The notes below the pieces were generated by a model that worked only from the letters and a program-made list of their open reading frames with translations, searched no databases and was not told the origin of the DNA. From positions 1 through 64,000 of the forward strand of contig JANBTH010000005.1 in NCBI GenBank assembly GCA_027578815.1: a stretch of 64,000 nt of DNA. The letters are read 5' to 3'. This document shows positions 48,146 through 58,000 of the stretch, one piece after another. The DNA is from Coemansia sp. RSA 1804 (taxonomy: Eukaryota > Kickxellomycota > Kickxellomycetes > Kickxellales > Kickxellaceae). Made by a program: the position numbers and the translations under genes. The first letter of the stretch is position 1. Every line of letters begins with the position of its first letter.

Positions 48146-49453
48146 CTAGCGCGCAAAGACCAGGCAACAGCCGTCGTCGGAGGCGGTGACGATAGTCGAG
48201 CCGTCGGGCGTCATTGCGAAATCCATGATTCCCTCCTGATGGCCACGCCAGACGCGCACGCACTCGCCGGTCCGCGCGTCCCAGGTGCGCACGGAACAGT
48301 CCATCGACACCGACGTCAGGAGCGGCGAATCTGCGTGCCAGGCCAGCCGAGTCACCGAGTCGTCGTGCTTGAGCGTGGTGCGCAGACGCATGGCGCTGAT
48401 GTCCCAGATGCTCAGCGAGCCGTCGACCGAGCCGGTGGCAGCGAGCGGGAGAACGGAGCAGAGCCCGACGGCCTCGACGGACTCGGTCGCGTTGTCAAGC
48501 GAACCCAGAATGGTTCCGTTTCCGATGTGCACGAGCTTGGCGGATCCGTCCATCGACCCGGTCAGCACCACCTGGTCGTCGGCGGCCAGCGCAAGCGCGG
48601 TGATTCCGTCCTGGTGAAACCGCTCGTCGTCGGGCGAGAACCGGCGCACAACGGCCGCCGTCTTCGGATCCCACACAAGCAGCGAGCCGTCCTCGGCTCC
48701 CGACACAATGCTCCGACCACTGTGTGTGAACTGCGCGCACGTGACCGCCGCGCTGTGGCCGTTGAAAACATTCATGAATCCGCCGCCGGGAAGCGACCAC
48801 ATCCACATCGAGCCGTCAGATCCGCCGCCCGCAAGCAGAACCGAGCCGCGCGGATGCCACGCGAGCCACTGCGCCTCGTCCGGCCCGTCCAGCGCGGCGC
48901 ATCGGCGGTACTCGTTGGCCGGCTCGTACACGTTGATTTTGCCGTCCATTCCGGCGGCCGCCACCAGCGCGCCGTCGTGGCTGAACCGCACGGCTGCCAC
49001 GGAGTCGGTGTGCTTGTCGAGTTTCGCCACGACGGCGCCGCTGTCTGCGCGCCACACGTACGCCGTGTCGTCTTCGCCGCCGCTCACCACGAGGCCGCCG
49101 TCGGCTGGGCTGATATCCACCGAGAATACCGACGAGTTGCTGGCGTGCCCAAAGAAGCCCTGCACCGAATCGTCCTCGAGAAGCACTTCCTCCCCCTCGC
49201 CGGCAGCTGCATTCCCCTCCTCTTGCTCTTCACCGTTATCTTGGTCTTCTCCCTCCTCCTGTTTGCTGCTGCTGCCGCCGTCGTCGTGGTCGGAATCCTC
49301 TTCCATCCAATCGGGCTCTGCGGTATCGTCGTCGGCAATAACGTCGGCCACCTCCTCGGGATTGATAAACGCTTCGCCCTCCTCGTACTCCTCAGGCTGC
49401 TGCTGCTGGGCTTTGCCGCTCTCGCTGGCTTTGCTGGTGTTGTTTGCAGACAT
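48146..49453 (-). CDS. SQT1: WD40 protein, Sqt1/AAMP family (uL16 chaperone)
   Basis: A 435-aa protein with an acidic N-terminus (about 1-95: EEYEEGEAFINPEEVADVIADD, Asp/Glu/Ser-rich) and seven WD40 repeats from about 98 to the C-terminus, beginning VQGFFGHASNSSVFSVDISP and ending TIVTASDDGCCLVF. Length, the acidic N-terminal arm and the position of GHQEGIMDFAMTPDG near the end match yeast Sqt1 and animal AAMP. Sqt1 captures newly made ribosomal protein uL16 (Rpl10) and delivers it to the 60S subunit. Repeat 6 has KHDDSVTRLAWHADSPLL with a typical WD end (VRTWD). ATG at 49453, with TATA-like sequence at about 49481-49493. The 534-codon frame on the opposite strand is a shadow of its GC-rich codons. 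Confidence 0.88.
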   Translation of the reverse strand: MSANNTSKASESGKAQQQQPEEYEEGEAFINPEEVADVIADDDTAEPDWMEEDSDHDDGGSSSKQEEGEDQDNGEEQEEGNAAAGEGEEVLLEDDSVQGFFGHASNSSVFSVDISPADGGLVVSGGEDDTAYVWRADSGAVVAKLDKHTDSVAAVRFSHDGALVAAAGMDGKINVYEPANEYRRCAALDGPDEAQWLAWHPRGSVLLAGGGSDGSMWMWSLPGGGFMNVFNGHSAAVTCAQFTHSGRSIVSGAEDGSLLVWDPKTAAVVRRFSPDDERFHQDGITALALAADDQVVLTGSMDGSAKLVHIGNGTILGSLDNATESVEAVGLCSVLPLAATGSVDGSLSIWDISAMRLRTTLKHDDSVTRLAWHADSPLLTSVSMDCSVRTWDARTGECVRVWRGHQEGIMDFAMTPDGSTIVTASDDGCCLVFAR

Positions 49454-49945
49454 GCTTACGGATATATTGTTCGTCTATAGTATAAAAGTATATGGAGTAT
49501 TATGAGGAGAAGAAAGAAGCAACCAGGCGTACTACAAGGCTGAACATGCTAGTGGACAAGAAAAAAAATACATATCAAAAGTCAGCAAGCTCACACTTCA
49601 TAATTCCAGTCCACAGCAAAAAAAAATAAAAAAATAATAAAAAAGCGGATGACAAATCCACACAGGCAATCAGGCGCAATCAGATTACGATCAAGAACTT
49701 GGCTGAGTGTATGCGTCAAAAGGGAAAAAAATAGCATAAACAAAACGCTGCTTGGCTGGCAATCTGCTTTCTGTCTTCTTTAATTTTACTTTGTCCCATT
49801 TAAAATTGCACTGCCTCCTCTTACCTCTCTTTCTTTTTACTCTAATCTCCTAGAAACCAAAATAAAGAAGGCTCGTACATTCCACCTTGTCCTCCACCAA
49901 TCCAACTAACAAGGAGATAAACATAAAATCAAGCACAGAAGGAGA
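49454..49945. other. Divergent promoter region SQT1 / CCT6
   Basis: About 490 bp, AT-rich, with TATA-like sequence close to the SQT1 start and a pyrimidine-rich stretch (49760-49850) ahead of CCT6. Sharing a promoter region between a ribosome-assembly chaperone and a chaperonin subunit would suit co-expression during growth; inference only. Confidence 0.5.
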
Positions 49946-51592
49946 ATGGCAAGCTCGGCAGTCAAACTAGCAAACCCCAACGCAGAGGTGCTCAGACGCG
50001 GCGATGCGCTGGCAATGAACATCCAATCGGCGCGCGGACTGCAAAACGTGCTGCGTTCGAATCTGTCGCCGCGCGGGACGCTGAAGCTTCTGGTTGACGG
50101 AGCCAACCAGCTGATGCTGACAAAGGACGGGAAGGTGCTTCTGAGCCAGATGCAGATCACCAACCCTGTTGCCGTGATGATTGCGCGCGCAGCCACGGCG
50201 CAGGACGATGTGGCGGGCGACGGAACCACGGGGCTGGTGCTCCTTGTGGGCGAGCTGCTGAAGCAGGCGGCCGTGTATGTGGAGGAGGGCGTGCATCCGC
50301 GGGTGATTACGGATGGATTCGATGCAGCCAAGGCGGAGGCGCTGAAGTTCCTGGACCAGTTCAAGATCCAGTGGACCGAAGACGCCGGGATGGACCGCGA
50401 GACCCTGTGCTCGGTCGCGCGGACCGCGTTGCGCACCAAGCTGCAGGACCGGCTGGCGGACCAGATGACCGAGGCCGTTGTTGACGCCGTGCTTGCCATC
50501 CACCAGGACCGCTCGAAGCCCATCGATCTGTTCATGGTCGAGATCATGAAGATGCAGCACCGCACGGCCACCGACAGCAGACTGGTGCGCGGACTCGTCA
50601 TGGACCACGGCGCCCGCCACCCGGACATGCCCAAGCGCCAGCGCGACTGCTTCGTGCTGACTCTGAATGTGTCGCTCGAGTACGAGAAGACCGAGGTCAA
50701 CTCGGGCTTCTTCTACAGTTCGGCCGAGCAGCGCGACAAGCTGATCGAGTCTGAGCGCCGGTTCGTCGATGACCGCCTGCGCAAGATCGTCGATCTCAAG
50801 AACTCGGTGTGCTCGGGCGCCAGCAAGGACTGCGGCTTCGTTCTCATCAACCAGAAGGGAATCGACCCGCTCTCGCTTGACGTCTTGGCCAAACACGGGA
50901 TCCTCGCGCTGCGCCGCGCCAAGCGTCGCAACATGGAGCGTCTGCAGCTGTGCTGCGGCGGCGTTGCGCAGAACTCGGTCGACGATCTGACGCCCTCGGT
51001 GCTCGGCCACGCAGGGCTCGTGTACGAGCACGTGCTGGGCGAGGACAAGTATACGTTTGTTGAGGAGTGCGATCAGCCGCGATCGGTCACGATCCTGATC
51101 AAGGGCCCCAACGGCCACGTGCTGCAGCAGATCCAGGATGCCGTGCGCGACGGACTAAGGGCCGTCAAGAACGCTATCGAGGACCGTGCGCTTGTGCCTG
51201 GCGCCGGCGCCTTCCAGGTCGCGTGCCGCAGACACTTGCTGCGGCCCGAGTTTCTGCGCTCCGTCCGCGGCAAGGCGCAGATGGGCGTCAAGGCGTTTGC
51301 CGAGGCCCTGCTTGTCATTCCGAAGACCATTGCTGTCAATGGCGGCTACGATCCGATGGATCTCCTGGTTGCGCTCGATGAGGAGGGCCAGGACGGCCAC
51401 GCCGTCGGCATTGATCTCGATACCGGCGATGTGCTTGATCCTGCGCAGCAGGGCATTTGGGACAATTACCGCGTTCTTCGCCAGCAGCTCCACTCGTGCT
51501 CCGTCATTGCGACCAATCTGCTTCATGTTGACGAGGTTATGCGCGCCGGCCGTGCCTCGCTGAAGGCACCCAATCCCGGAGAGGAGCAGTGA
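49946..51592 (+). CDS. CCT6: T-complex protein 1 subunit zeta (CCT6)
   Basis: A 548-aa subunit of the cytosolic TRiC/CCT chaperonin, which folds actin, tubulin and WD40 proteins. Group II chaperonin signatures: [25 protein letters not shown] near the N-terminus, the ATP-binding GDGTTG at about 91-96, and [15 protein letters not shown] with an Asp-rich C-terminal nucleotide motif (GVDLD-like, here GIDLDTGD). [10 protein letters not shown] and the [22 protein letters not shown] start are characteristic of the zeta subunit. Length equals that of yeast Cct6. ATG at 49946; AATAAA at 51693-51698. Confidence 0.95.
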   Translation: MASSAVKLANPNAEVLRRGDALAMNIQSARGLQNVLRSNLSPRGTLKLLVDGANQLMLTKDGKVLLSQMQITNPVAVMIARAATAQDDVAGDGTTGLVLLVGELLKQAAVYVEEGVHPRVITDGFDAAKAEALKFLDQFKIQWTEDAGMDRETLCSVARTALRTKLQDRLADQMTEAVVDAVLAIHQDRSKPIDLFMVEIMKMQHRTATDSRLVRGLVMDHGARHPDMPKRQRDCFVLTLNVSLEYEKTEVNSGFFYSSAEQRDKLIESERRFVDDRLRKIVDLKNSVCSGASKDCGFVLINQKGIDPLSLDVLAKHGILALRRAKRRNMERLQLCCGGVAQNSVDDLTPSVLGHAGLVYEHVLGEDKYTFVEECDQPRSVTILIKGPNGHVLQQIQDAVRDGLRAVKNAIEDRALVPGAGAFQVACRRHLLRPEFLRSVRGKAQMGVKAFAEALLVIPKTIAVNGGYDPMDLLVALDEEGQDGHAVGIDLDTGDVLDPAQQGIWDNYRVLRQQLHSCSVIATNLLHVDEVMRAGRASLKAPNPGEEQ

Positions 51593-53327
51593 GGTCGAAT
51601 CGAAACTGCTTTCTTCAAGCTAAACAACGGCCCATACCTTTTTCTTTTTTCTTCTTCCTTATAGGCTTGTTGTCGGTTATAACCACATAAGCAATAAAAT
51701 GCAATTTCTTATCCCTTTTCTATTTTGCACAGTCACTTTTGTCTCCAGCCGTTATTAATCGCCAGGCAACGAGATATGTGAGAGTGTGCATGGATGGTTG
51801 AAAATCAAGCCAGGGTCTGTTCTATTTTTATACAGCCTTCCATTCTGCAAAGCACACATTTCCGCGCCCTCTTTCTTCACATGTGTAAAACCCCGTTGTG
51901 GGTGAAACAAAAGATGAGGGCAATTACATGGTTCCTTCTATTTCTATATGCTCCCATTATGATATCCTTGGCATAACGAAGCCAAGCAGGTCAAAAAGAG
52001 AAGGAGGGCAAGGAGGCGGGGGAGGGAATATGGAAACAGAAAAGAAAAGATAATTGGTTTTATCCTGGTTTTTTGTAAATATGCTACGACAACAACAACA
52101 ACAACAATGGAGGGGGTGGTGGGCCATACACACACATTACCCCCAAATTAATCTCCATAATGGGTAAATGACGCAAGAGAATAACAACCAACATGGATTG
52201 GTACAAGAGCATTATTTGTTTTATGACGTACGTGTTAGCGACTACATGAATGAAACATATTGATGTGCTGCATCCATTTATTTTTGGTGGTAAACAATCC
52301 CAAAAATGAAAGAAAAGGTGGTCTCTTTTTTATTTAAATTCCTGTATCTTCCACCCATCATGTGTTTCTAAAAATAACATGTCTAGTCGGGTTTTCCCTT
52401 TTTTCATCCATCTCCATGGGTCCATGAAACTAACAAAACCACATGCACTTTTTTTGCAAGTGGGAGAGCTCAAATAAGCAATGAAGCTCTCCACGGAAGT
52501 GAGCCCAGCAAGATATGCAGGCCAGCCCATATTAAAAAGGGATCCCCCTGCCCTTTTTTCTTGGCCTTCACTGTGACAGAACTGGAAGTGGGAGGGTAAG
52601 AATAAATGATTTACACTGGAGAAAGAGATGTAAAAAAAGCAAGATGTCAAATAAAAAAAGTGATCACTATGTAAAAAGGAAAAAAAAGCGCAATGCCCAC
52701 ACACACGCACGCATTTTGCTGCAATGGTTATTTTTAGAACATTAAAAATAAACGAAAAGAAAAAGGCCTCTTTTTGTCCTCATAAAAGAGCAAAAAATAT
52801 TACAAAGTTTATCTGGGCTAAATGCGCCTCCCTTTCCCCCCTCCCCCATTATCGTTGTATGCTATTTTCAAGACGAGTCAGGCGGAAAACATTACTTTAT
52901 AAAAAGATTGACAAAAAGGGAGAATAGCAACTTTTTTTCCTTCTTTCCTCCAGGTTTTTGAGCAAAAAAACACCCCCAAGCATTCCATTCACTCAAACAA
53001 GAAAAAAGGTGGAAAAAAGTGGAGGCAAAGAAAAGGGAGGAGAAAAAGAAAGATGTTATGGCCATCCTTTTTTATTTTCTTGTTTCCAAATTTAGGCTTT
53101 TTTATCACTTTTTTGAAGGCATACAGGTTGTATTGTAGTTTTTTTATTATATTTTGGACGCTATTTTTATTTCTAGAGTCTATTCCCTTTCTCCCCCTCT
53201 TTTCCACACACTCTATCAAGTCTCGCTTTTTCTCTCTTCTTTTTTCTATTTTTGATAATATCCTTCGTTTATTCCTTTTTTCCCTACTTTTCTATTCCTT
53301 ATTCCTGCTATTGAAAACACATAGACC
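51593..53327. other. Long spacer, no gene seen
   Basis: AT-rich with strong strand asymmetry: the last 300 bp before the phosphatase start are almost pure pyrimidine on the + strand. CCT6 polyadenylation signal at 51693. A CAA microsatellite lies near 52089. Frames at 52330-52710 and 52989-53349 are artefacts of the pyrimidine tracts. Confidence 0.5.
51693..51698 (+). terminator. Candidate polyadenylation signal of CCT6
   Basis: AATAAA about 100 bp after the CCT6 stop codon. Confidence 0.55.
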
Positions 53328-54398
53328 ATGGTTTCAAACCATCAGATAACGCGTTCGTCTACTGCGCCGGCTATACACATCCCGCTGGTGCCGCCGCCGC
53401 CACCGTCGCAGCGGCACAGAACTATGCCTTCCGCTGCATCGCCCGGCGCACTGACGCTGAGTCTCGATATGGATGGCCTGCGGGCGCCAAACACGCTGCC
53501 TCGGCATCAGCGGCATCACCACAACCACAACCACAACCACAACCAGCAGAAGCAGCTACAGTTGCAGCGGTTGCCGCTGACACCCCTAGATAGCACGCTT
53601 GCACGGCGCCTTCCCGTAGCACCGCTCAGCATAGGCAGCGGCGCAGCCAGTGCAAGCAGTGCAGCCAGCGCGGCTGCCACAGCTACAGCCAATGTCACAG
53701 CCAATGCCACAGATACTGCTACAACGGCCGATGGAAACACGATGGGCTGCAACGACGAAACTATGCTGGCACGCAGAGCGGCACGCACATACCAAAACGG
53801 ACCGCAGCTAATCATGCCGTATCTGTATCTTGGCAGCGAGGCCAACGCAGCAAACGACCAGATGCTGCGGGTTCTTGGAATCAGCCACGTTCTCAATGTG
53901 GCACGCGAAGTCAACGGACCTACCAGCAACAATAACAACAGCATTGCTGCTATGATGCGCCACCACCAGACTAACAACGGCAACAGCGGCAGTGCTGCCG
54001 AATCCGCCAAAACAAATCCACAGCCGGCGGCAAACAAGGACGGTAGAGAGGATGGGGAGCTCTGCTATAAGCACTATCGGTGGGACCACAACGAGTCCGA
54101 CTTGGCGCGGCATTTCAATGAGTGCTTTGCGTTTATCGATAGCGCTCGCACGCGGCACCAGGGCGTTCTCGTCCACTGCCAGCTTGGCGTGTCGCGGTCG
54201 GCCTCCCTGGTTATCGCCTACGTGATGCGCACAATGCGGATGCAGTTCGGCGCCTCGTACGAGTACGTTAGACTGCGCGCGCCCTGCATCAGTCCCAACC
54301 TGTCGCTTATTTCGCAGCTCCACGAGTACGGCGCCTCACTGGCGGTAACGAGGGAGCGAGGAGATAGCAGCACCTCCGAGGATGCTTCTTCTTCTTCT

Positions 54399-54431
<33 letters not shown>

Positions 54432-54638
54432 GTGTCGCTGCCGCCTCCGGAGCTGGTGCCGCCTGCCAGCAGCTCGTCCAGCTCGGAGAACGCTAGTCCT
54501 ATCGAGGACTCTGTGACTGGACACACCCTGTGCTGCCACGTTCTCCCGTCTCCGCTGCTTACGGCAAAACCAAGCGACCGTGTGCAGAACCCGCTTGTGC
54601 TAAAAATCGTTGCTTCTCGCCATCCGCTGGTTCCCTAG
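53328..54638 (+). CDS. Dual-specificity protein phosphatase (MAPK-phosphatase-like)
   Basis: A 436-aa protein. The DSP domain spans about 160-345: LIMPYLYLGSEANAANDQM, LGISHVLNVAREVNGP, the general-acid region YRWDHNESDLARHFNECFAFID, and the CX5R loop HCQLGVSRSASLVIAYVM (catalytic Cys about 284, Arg about 290). An insert of about 45 residues, Asn/Ser/Ala-rich, separates the second strand from the general-acid loop, longer than in most family members. N- and C-terminal extensions are disordered with Gln, His, Ser and Ala tracts. The active-site loop resembles fungal MAP-kinase phosphatases such as Msg5/Pmp1, but no kinase-docking motif can be confirmed. ATG at 53328, preceded by a long pyrimidine leader. 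Confidence 0.85.
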
Positions 54639-55050
54639 CAACTGAGCAAATCCAAGGCCCGTCGCCATCCTTTCTTTCCTTCCTGTGGAATGAAAAAAAG
54701 AGAGGTTAAAAGGGTGGTCTTCTTAGTCTTCGCGTTCCAGCGAAGATACTGCCTTTTTTTGTACAGCAAGGATGAACGCTTACCAAAAAAATTGTCTATT
54801 ACTCGAGGAAGCTGGTTTTCCTCGCTTTTTTTCTTTGTCATTTTCTCCACGTTCGATTTTTTTGCTCCTCCTCTTTTTTCTTCTTGTCTAAACTTTGTAT
54901 CTAACTGCTCGTATTTTCATTTCATCCCATTTCAATTCACTTCATTTACCCCCTTACTAAAGACCCAATAGCGGAAACGTCAGTATCGAAACAAGAGGAG
55001 AGTGAATTAGTGCCATCCCTGTTTACTCTTCCGCATATTTTCTTAGTGTA
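54639..55050. other. Spacer with pyrimidine-rich leader
   Basis: Contains the phosphatase 3' end and a pyrimidine-rich tract (about 54820-54960) ahead of the Sec39-like gene. No other feature. Confidence 0.5.
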
Positions 55051-58000
55051 ATGTCGACTACCGACAGCCCCAATTCGGCGGATCCCTCGGTTCTGCTGCA
55101 GCTATCGTCATGCACCACACTTGCACAGCTGGCAAGGGCGCTGGAAGAGTCCAGTACGCTGGATCCAGAAGCTGTTCTTGCCGCAGTGCCCGAGTGCTTG
55201 GATTCGCGGGGACTGGCATCCCTATTGTTTGATGCCGACGGCATTGCTAGACGCAGGTGGAGTCAGAAAGAAAACGAAGAAGAAAAGGAGGATGACAAGT
55301 GGGCGCGTGCGTGTGTTGCGCGCGCAGAGGCCGTGGATCGGTGGACTGGGCGTGTGGACTGGGCGGTGCAGTGGCTCGAAGCCGTGCGCGATCAAGTTCA
55401 GATCCGGAGTCAGATAATCAGCGAGACGCTGTATCGGGCGCGGCTGTTGCAATCGGTTATTCTTGCTGGAACCACCCAGACACAGCACCGACAGCATCAA
55501 CAACAGGAGGCCGTTGCTGCTACGCTTGCTGATCTCGATGCAATGTCTGTGGATGAGCTGGTTGGCTGGGCAATGGCGCATACGGTGGTGGGCAACTGTC
55601 CCGATCCAGCCGTTTTCTCTGTTCTTGATACCTTGCTTCCAGGTCAGAGCGATGATGGCGATTGGGTGCCAATGGTGTCTCTGGTTCGCGAGTCGTGGAA
55701 TCGCTGGTGGTTACGTCATATGGTTGGCGGCTCATCGCCTGGACTGGTGGGCAAACTTATTGCCCGCTATCCGCGCTCCTTTGACACATATACTGTTCTG
55801 GCTTCTATTTACGCCGTCGGCGGTCCGTGCAGCAGTATTGCGGGTGCCAAGCGCGCATTGTCCGTTATTCTTGCTGACTCCTCAACAGTGTCCGCCGGTA
55901 ATGATAGTAATGGTACGATTGAGTTTCCAGAGACTATCAGACAGTTGGTGAGCGGGAAGGATGATGCGCAGGAATCCGATAAATGGTACGAATCGCTGGG
56001 CTCCATGACCGACGGTCAGTTGGCACCGGTGGTTAGTAAGGCGTCTGTTCAAGTAAATGTGGGCGAGACGTTCGAACGACTAGGTTTGACAGACATTGAT
56101 ATGCCAACAATAGTTGCATGCCAACAAAATTATCAACATCAACAACAGCAGGGGCAATATCAGGAGAAGCTACTTGTAAAGCTAATTCTCTCTGCACTAC
56201 GTCTCGGTTCCACGCGCGTCGAAGGCATTTCGCTGTGGCCAGAACTTGTTCGTCTGCACAAAAAACGAGTGTTCTCCTGCATTCCACTAGAAAACATCAA
56301 AACCGAGTACCTGCACCGTCTGTTGGGTAATGAGCAATTCGAGCAGGCCCAAACTCTTATTGAAGAAACGGAGACAGTCCGTGTGAGCGATTCGCTTGTT
56401 CGCGATGCTGTTTGCCAGGCGGCTCGTGAAATGTTCGATAATGCAGAGTCTGGGAACAATACTGGCAATGGGAGCGGAGTGAGGGCAGCGGCCAGGTGTC
56501 TGGATGTGCTTCCTGCTTCGATGCAACAACAAGCAGCCGATGGCGGTTATGTTGTGAGAAAGGAAAGGTTGCTGATTGAGGCGGCCCACTTGGTTTGGAC
56601 ACTAGGTTCAGGAGGAATGGGAGGATTGTCGGCGGTCTTTAACAAAGACAATAGCAAAGGCAACCAGATCCTGCCTATTGAAATACGACTATCCACCGAT
56701 CCCTTTAACCTGATCCAGGACATTCTGGCACGCACTCCTGGCGGATACAAGAAACAAAGATCCGTACGTGAGATTGCTTCAAAATTGCTTGAAATCTCGT
56801 CGATTTCCTCTGCTACAGAGCAGAAGCAGAAACAAAAACAACAGCAGCAAAGGGAGGTATTGGCTAGTAGTGACACTGTTTCTTGGCAGCGCGATCTTGG
56901 CGTACGCAATACCGCAGAGGCCCTAGTGTCTGCCCTGCTTCTTGAAGCAGCCACCAACAGCGGTGACTACGGCACGGCATACGACTATGTGCGCCAGCTA
57001 ATCAACGCGCGACCGGTGTTAGTCAGAGCCCGGGGTGCTGCCGAGACCTACCGATCAAAGCAACTATTGCTCCACCGTGACGATGATGCTCATGACCCGA
57101 GCTGTGGTCCCAATGTTGAAGTACGTGCTATTGAGTGCATATGGAAGGGGTGTGTTGAATTGGTGACAGAGTGGGAGAACGACGCTGCTAAATGGAGGAG
57201 CGGCACCGATAGTGTGCAATCGGCGGTAGAGAGGGACCGCAGACTGGAGGTGGTGTCGATGGCACTTGGGCTGTGTCCCACGAGCGAGGTTCCCCGGATC
57301 CTCCAGTTCTGGAACCGGATCCAAGCTGCCCAACTGTCTGCTGATGATGATGACGTTTCGGAATCAACCGATCTGCAGCCGTGGCCGGAGACAGCGGCCT
57401 CTTCATTGCCAAGCCGAGCGGATCATGGCGATGCCTTATTTGCTTCTTCTACTGTTTACCAGACACTCGTTGGCGGAAGCAAGTCGCCTATTACTAGCAC
57501 CACTACTGAAGAAGAAAATGATGGCACGGCTAATGCTGAATTGGAAAGAGCAGCCGATGTGTCGGAGCTAAGCAGCGCTGTCTGCACATTCGATGCAGCA
57601 ATTGTCAAGCGCAATCTACAGATGGCGGGATCAACAGCAGATCGCGTGGTGGTGCTGATGGAATGGCTTGTATTTGCACTCACTACAAAGTCAAAGAGTT
57701 CCACGCATGCTAGCGACATTGCGTTCAGAAGGCGGTTGGAAGCGTATGTGGCTGCACAGTACCCAGCAGAAGCAATCGAGACGCTCGTGAATCGTGTGTA
57801 TCCGCGGTTGGATGCCGAGAACTATGCGGCACTGGAGGGCTTCTATAGCTTCTATGCCAGGTGTTTGAAGCCAACTGCTGAAGATGGTGGTGGCGAGTAC
57901 GAGCAAGTGTGTGTGTGGCTGGAGCTTGCGAAGAGGATCCCGCAGGAGTGTCCGGCGTTTGTCAGTAAGGTGAAGTTTGCTGACGTTGTGAGTCCGTTTA

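Noticed and set aside
47876..49480. 534-codon open frame on the + strand
   Set aside because: It is antisense to the WD40 gene, starts with a non-ATG codon and has no domain character. GC-rich codon use keeps the opposite strand open.
52330..53349. ORFs of about 70-126 codons before the phosphatase gene
   Set aside because: Phe/Ser/Leu-rich translations explained by the pyrimidine tracts.
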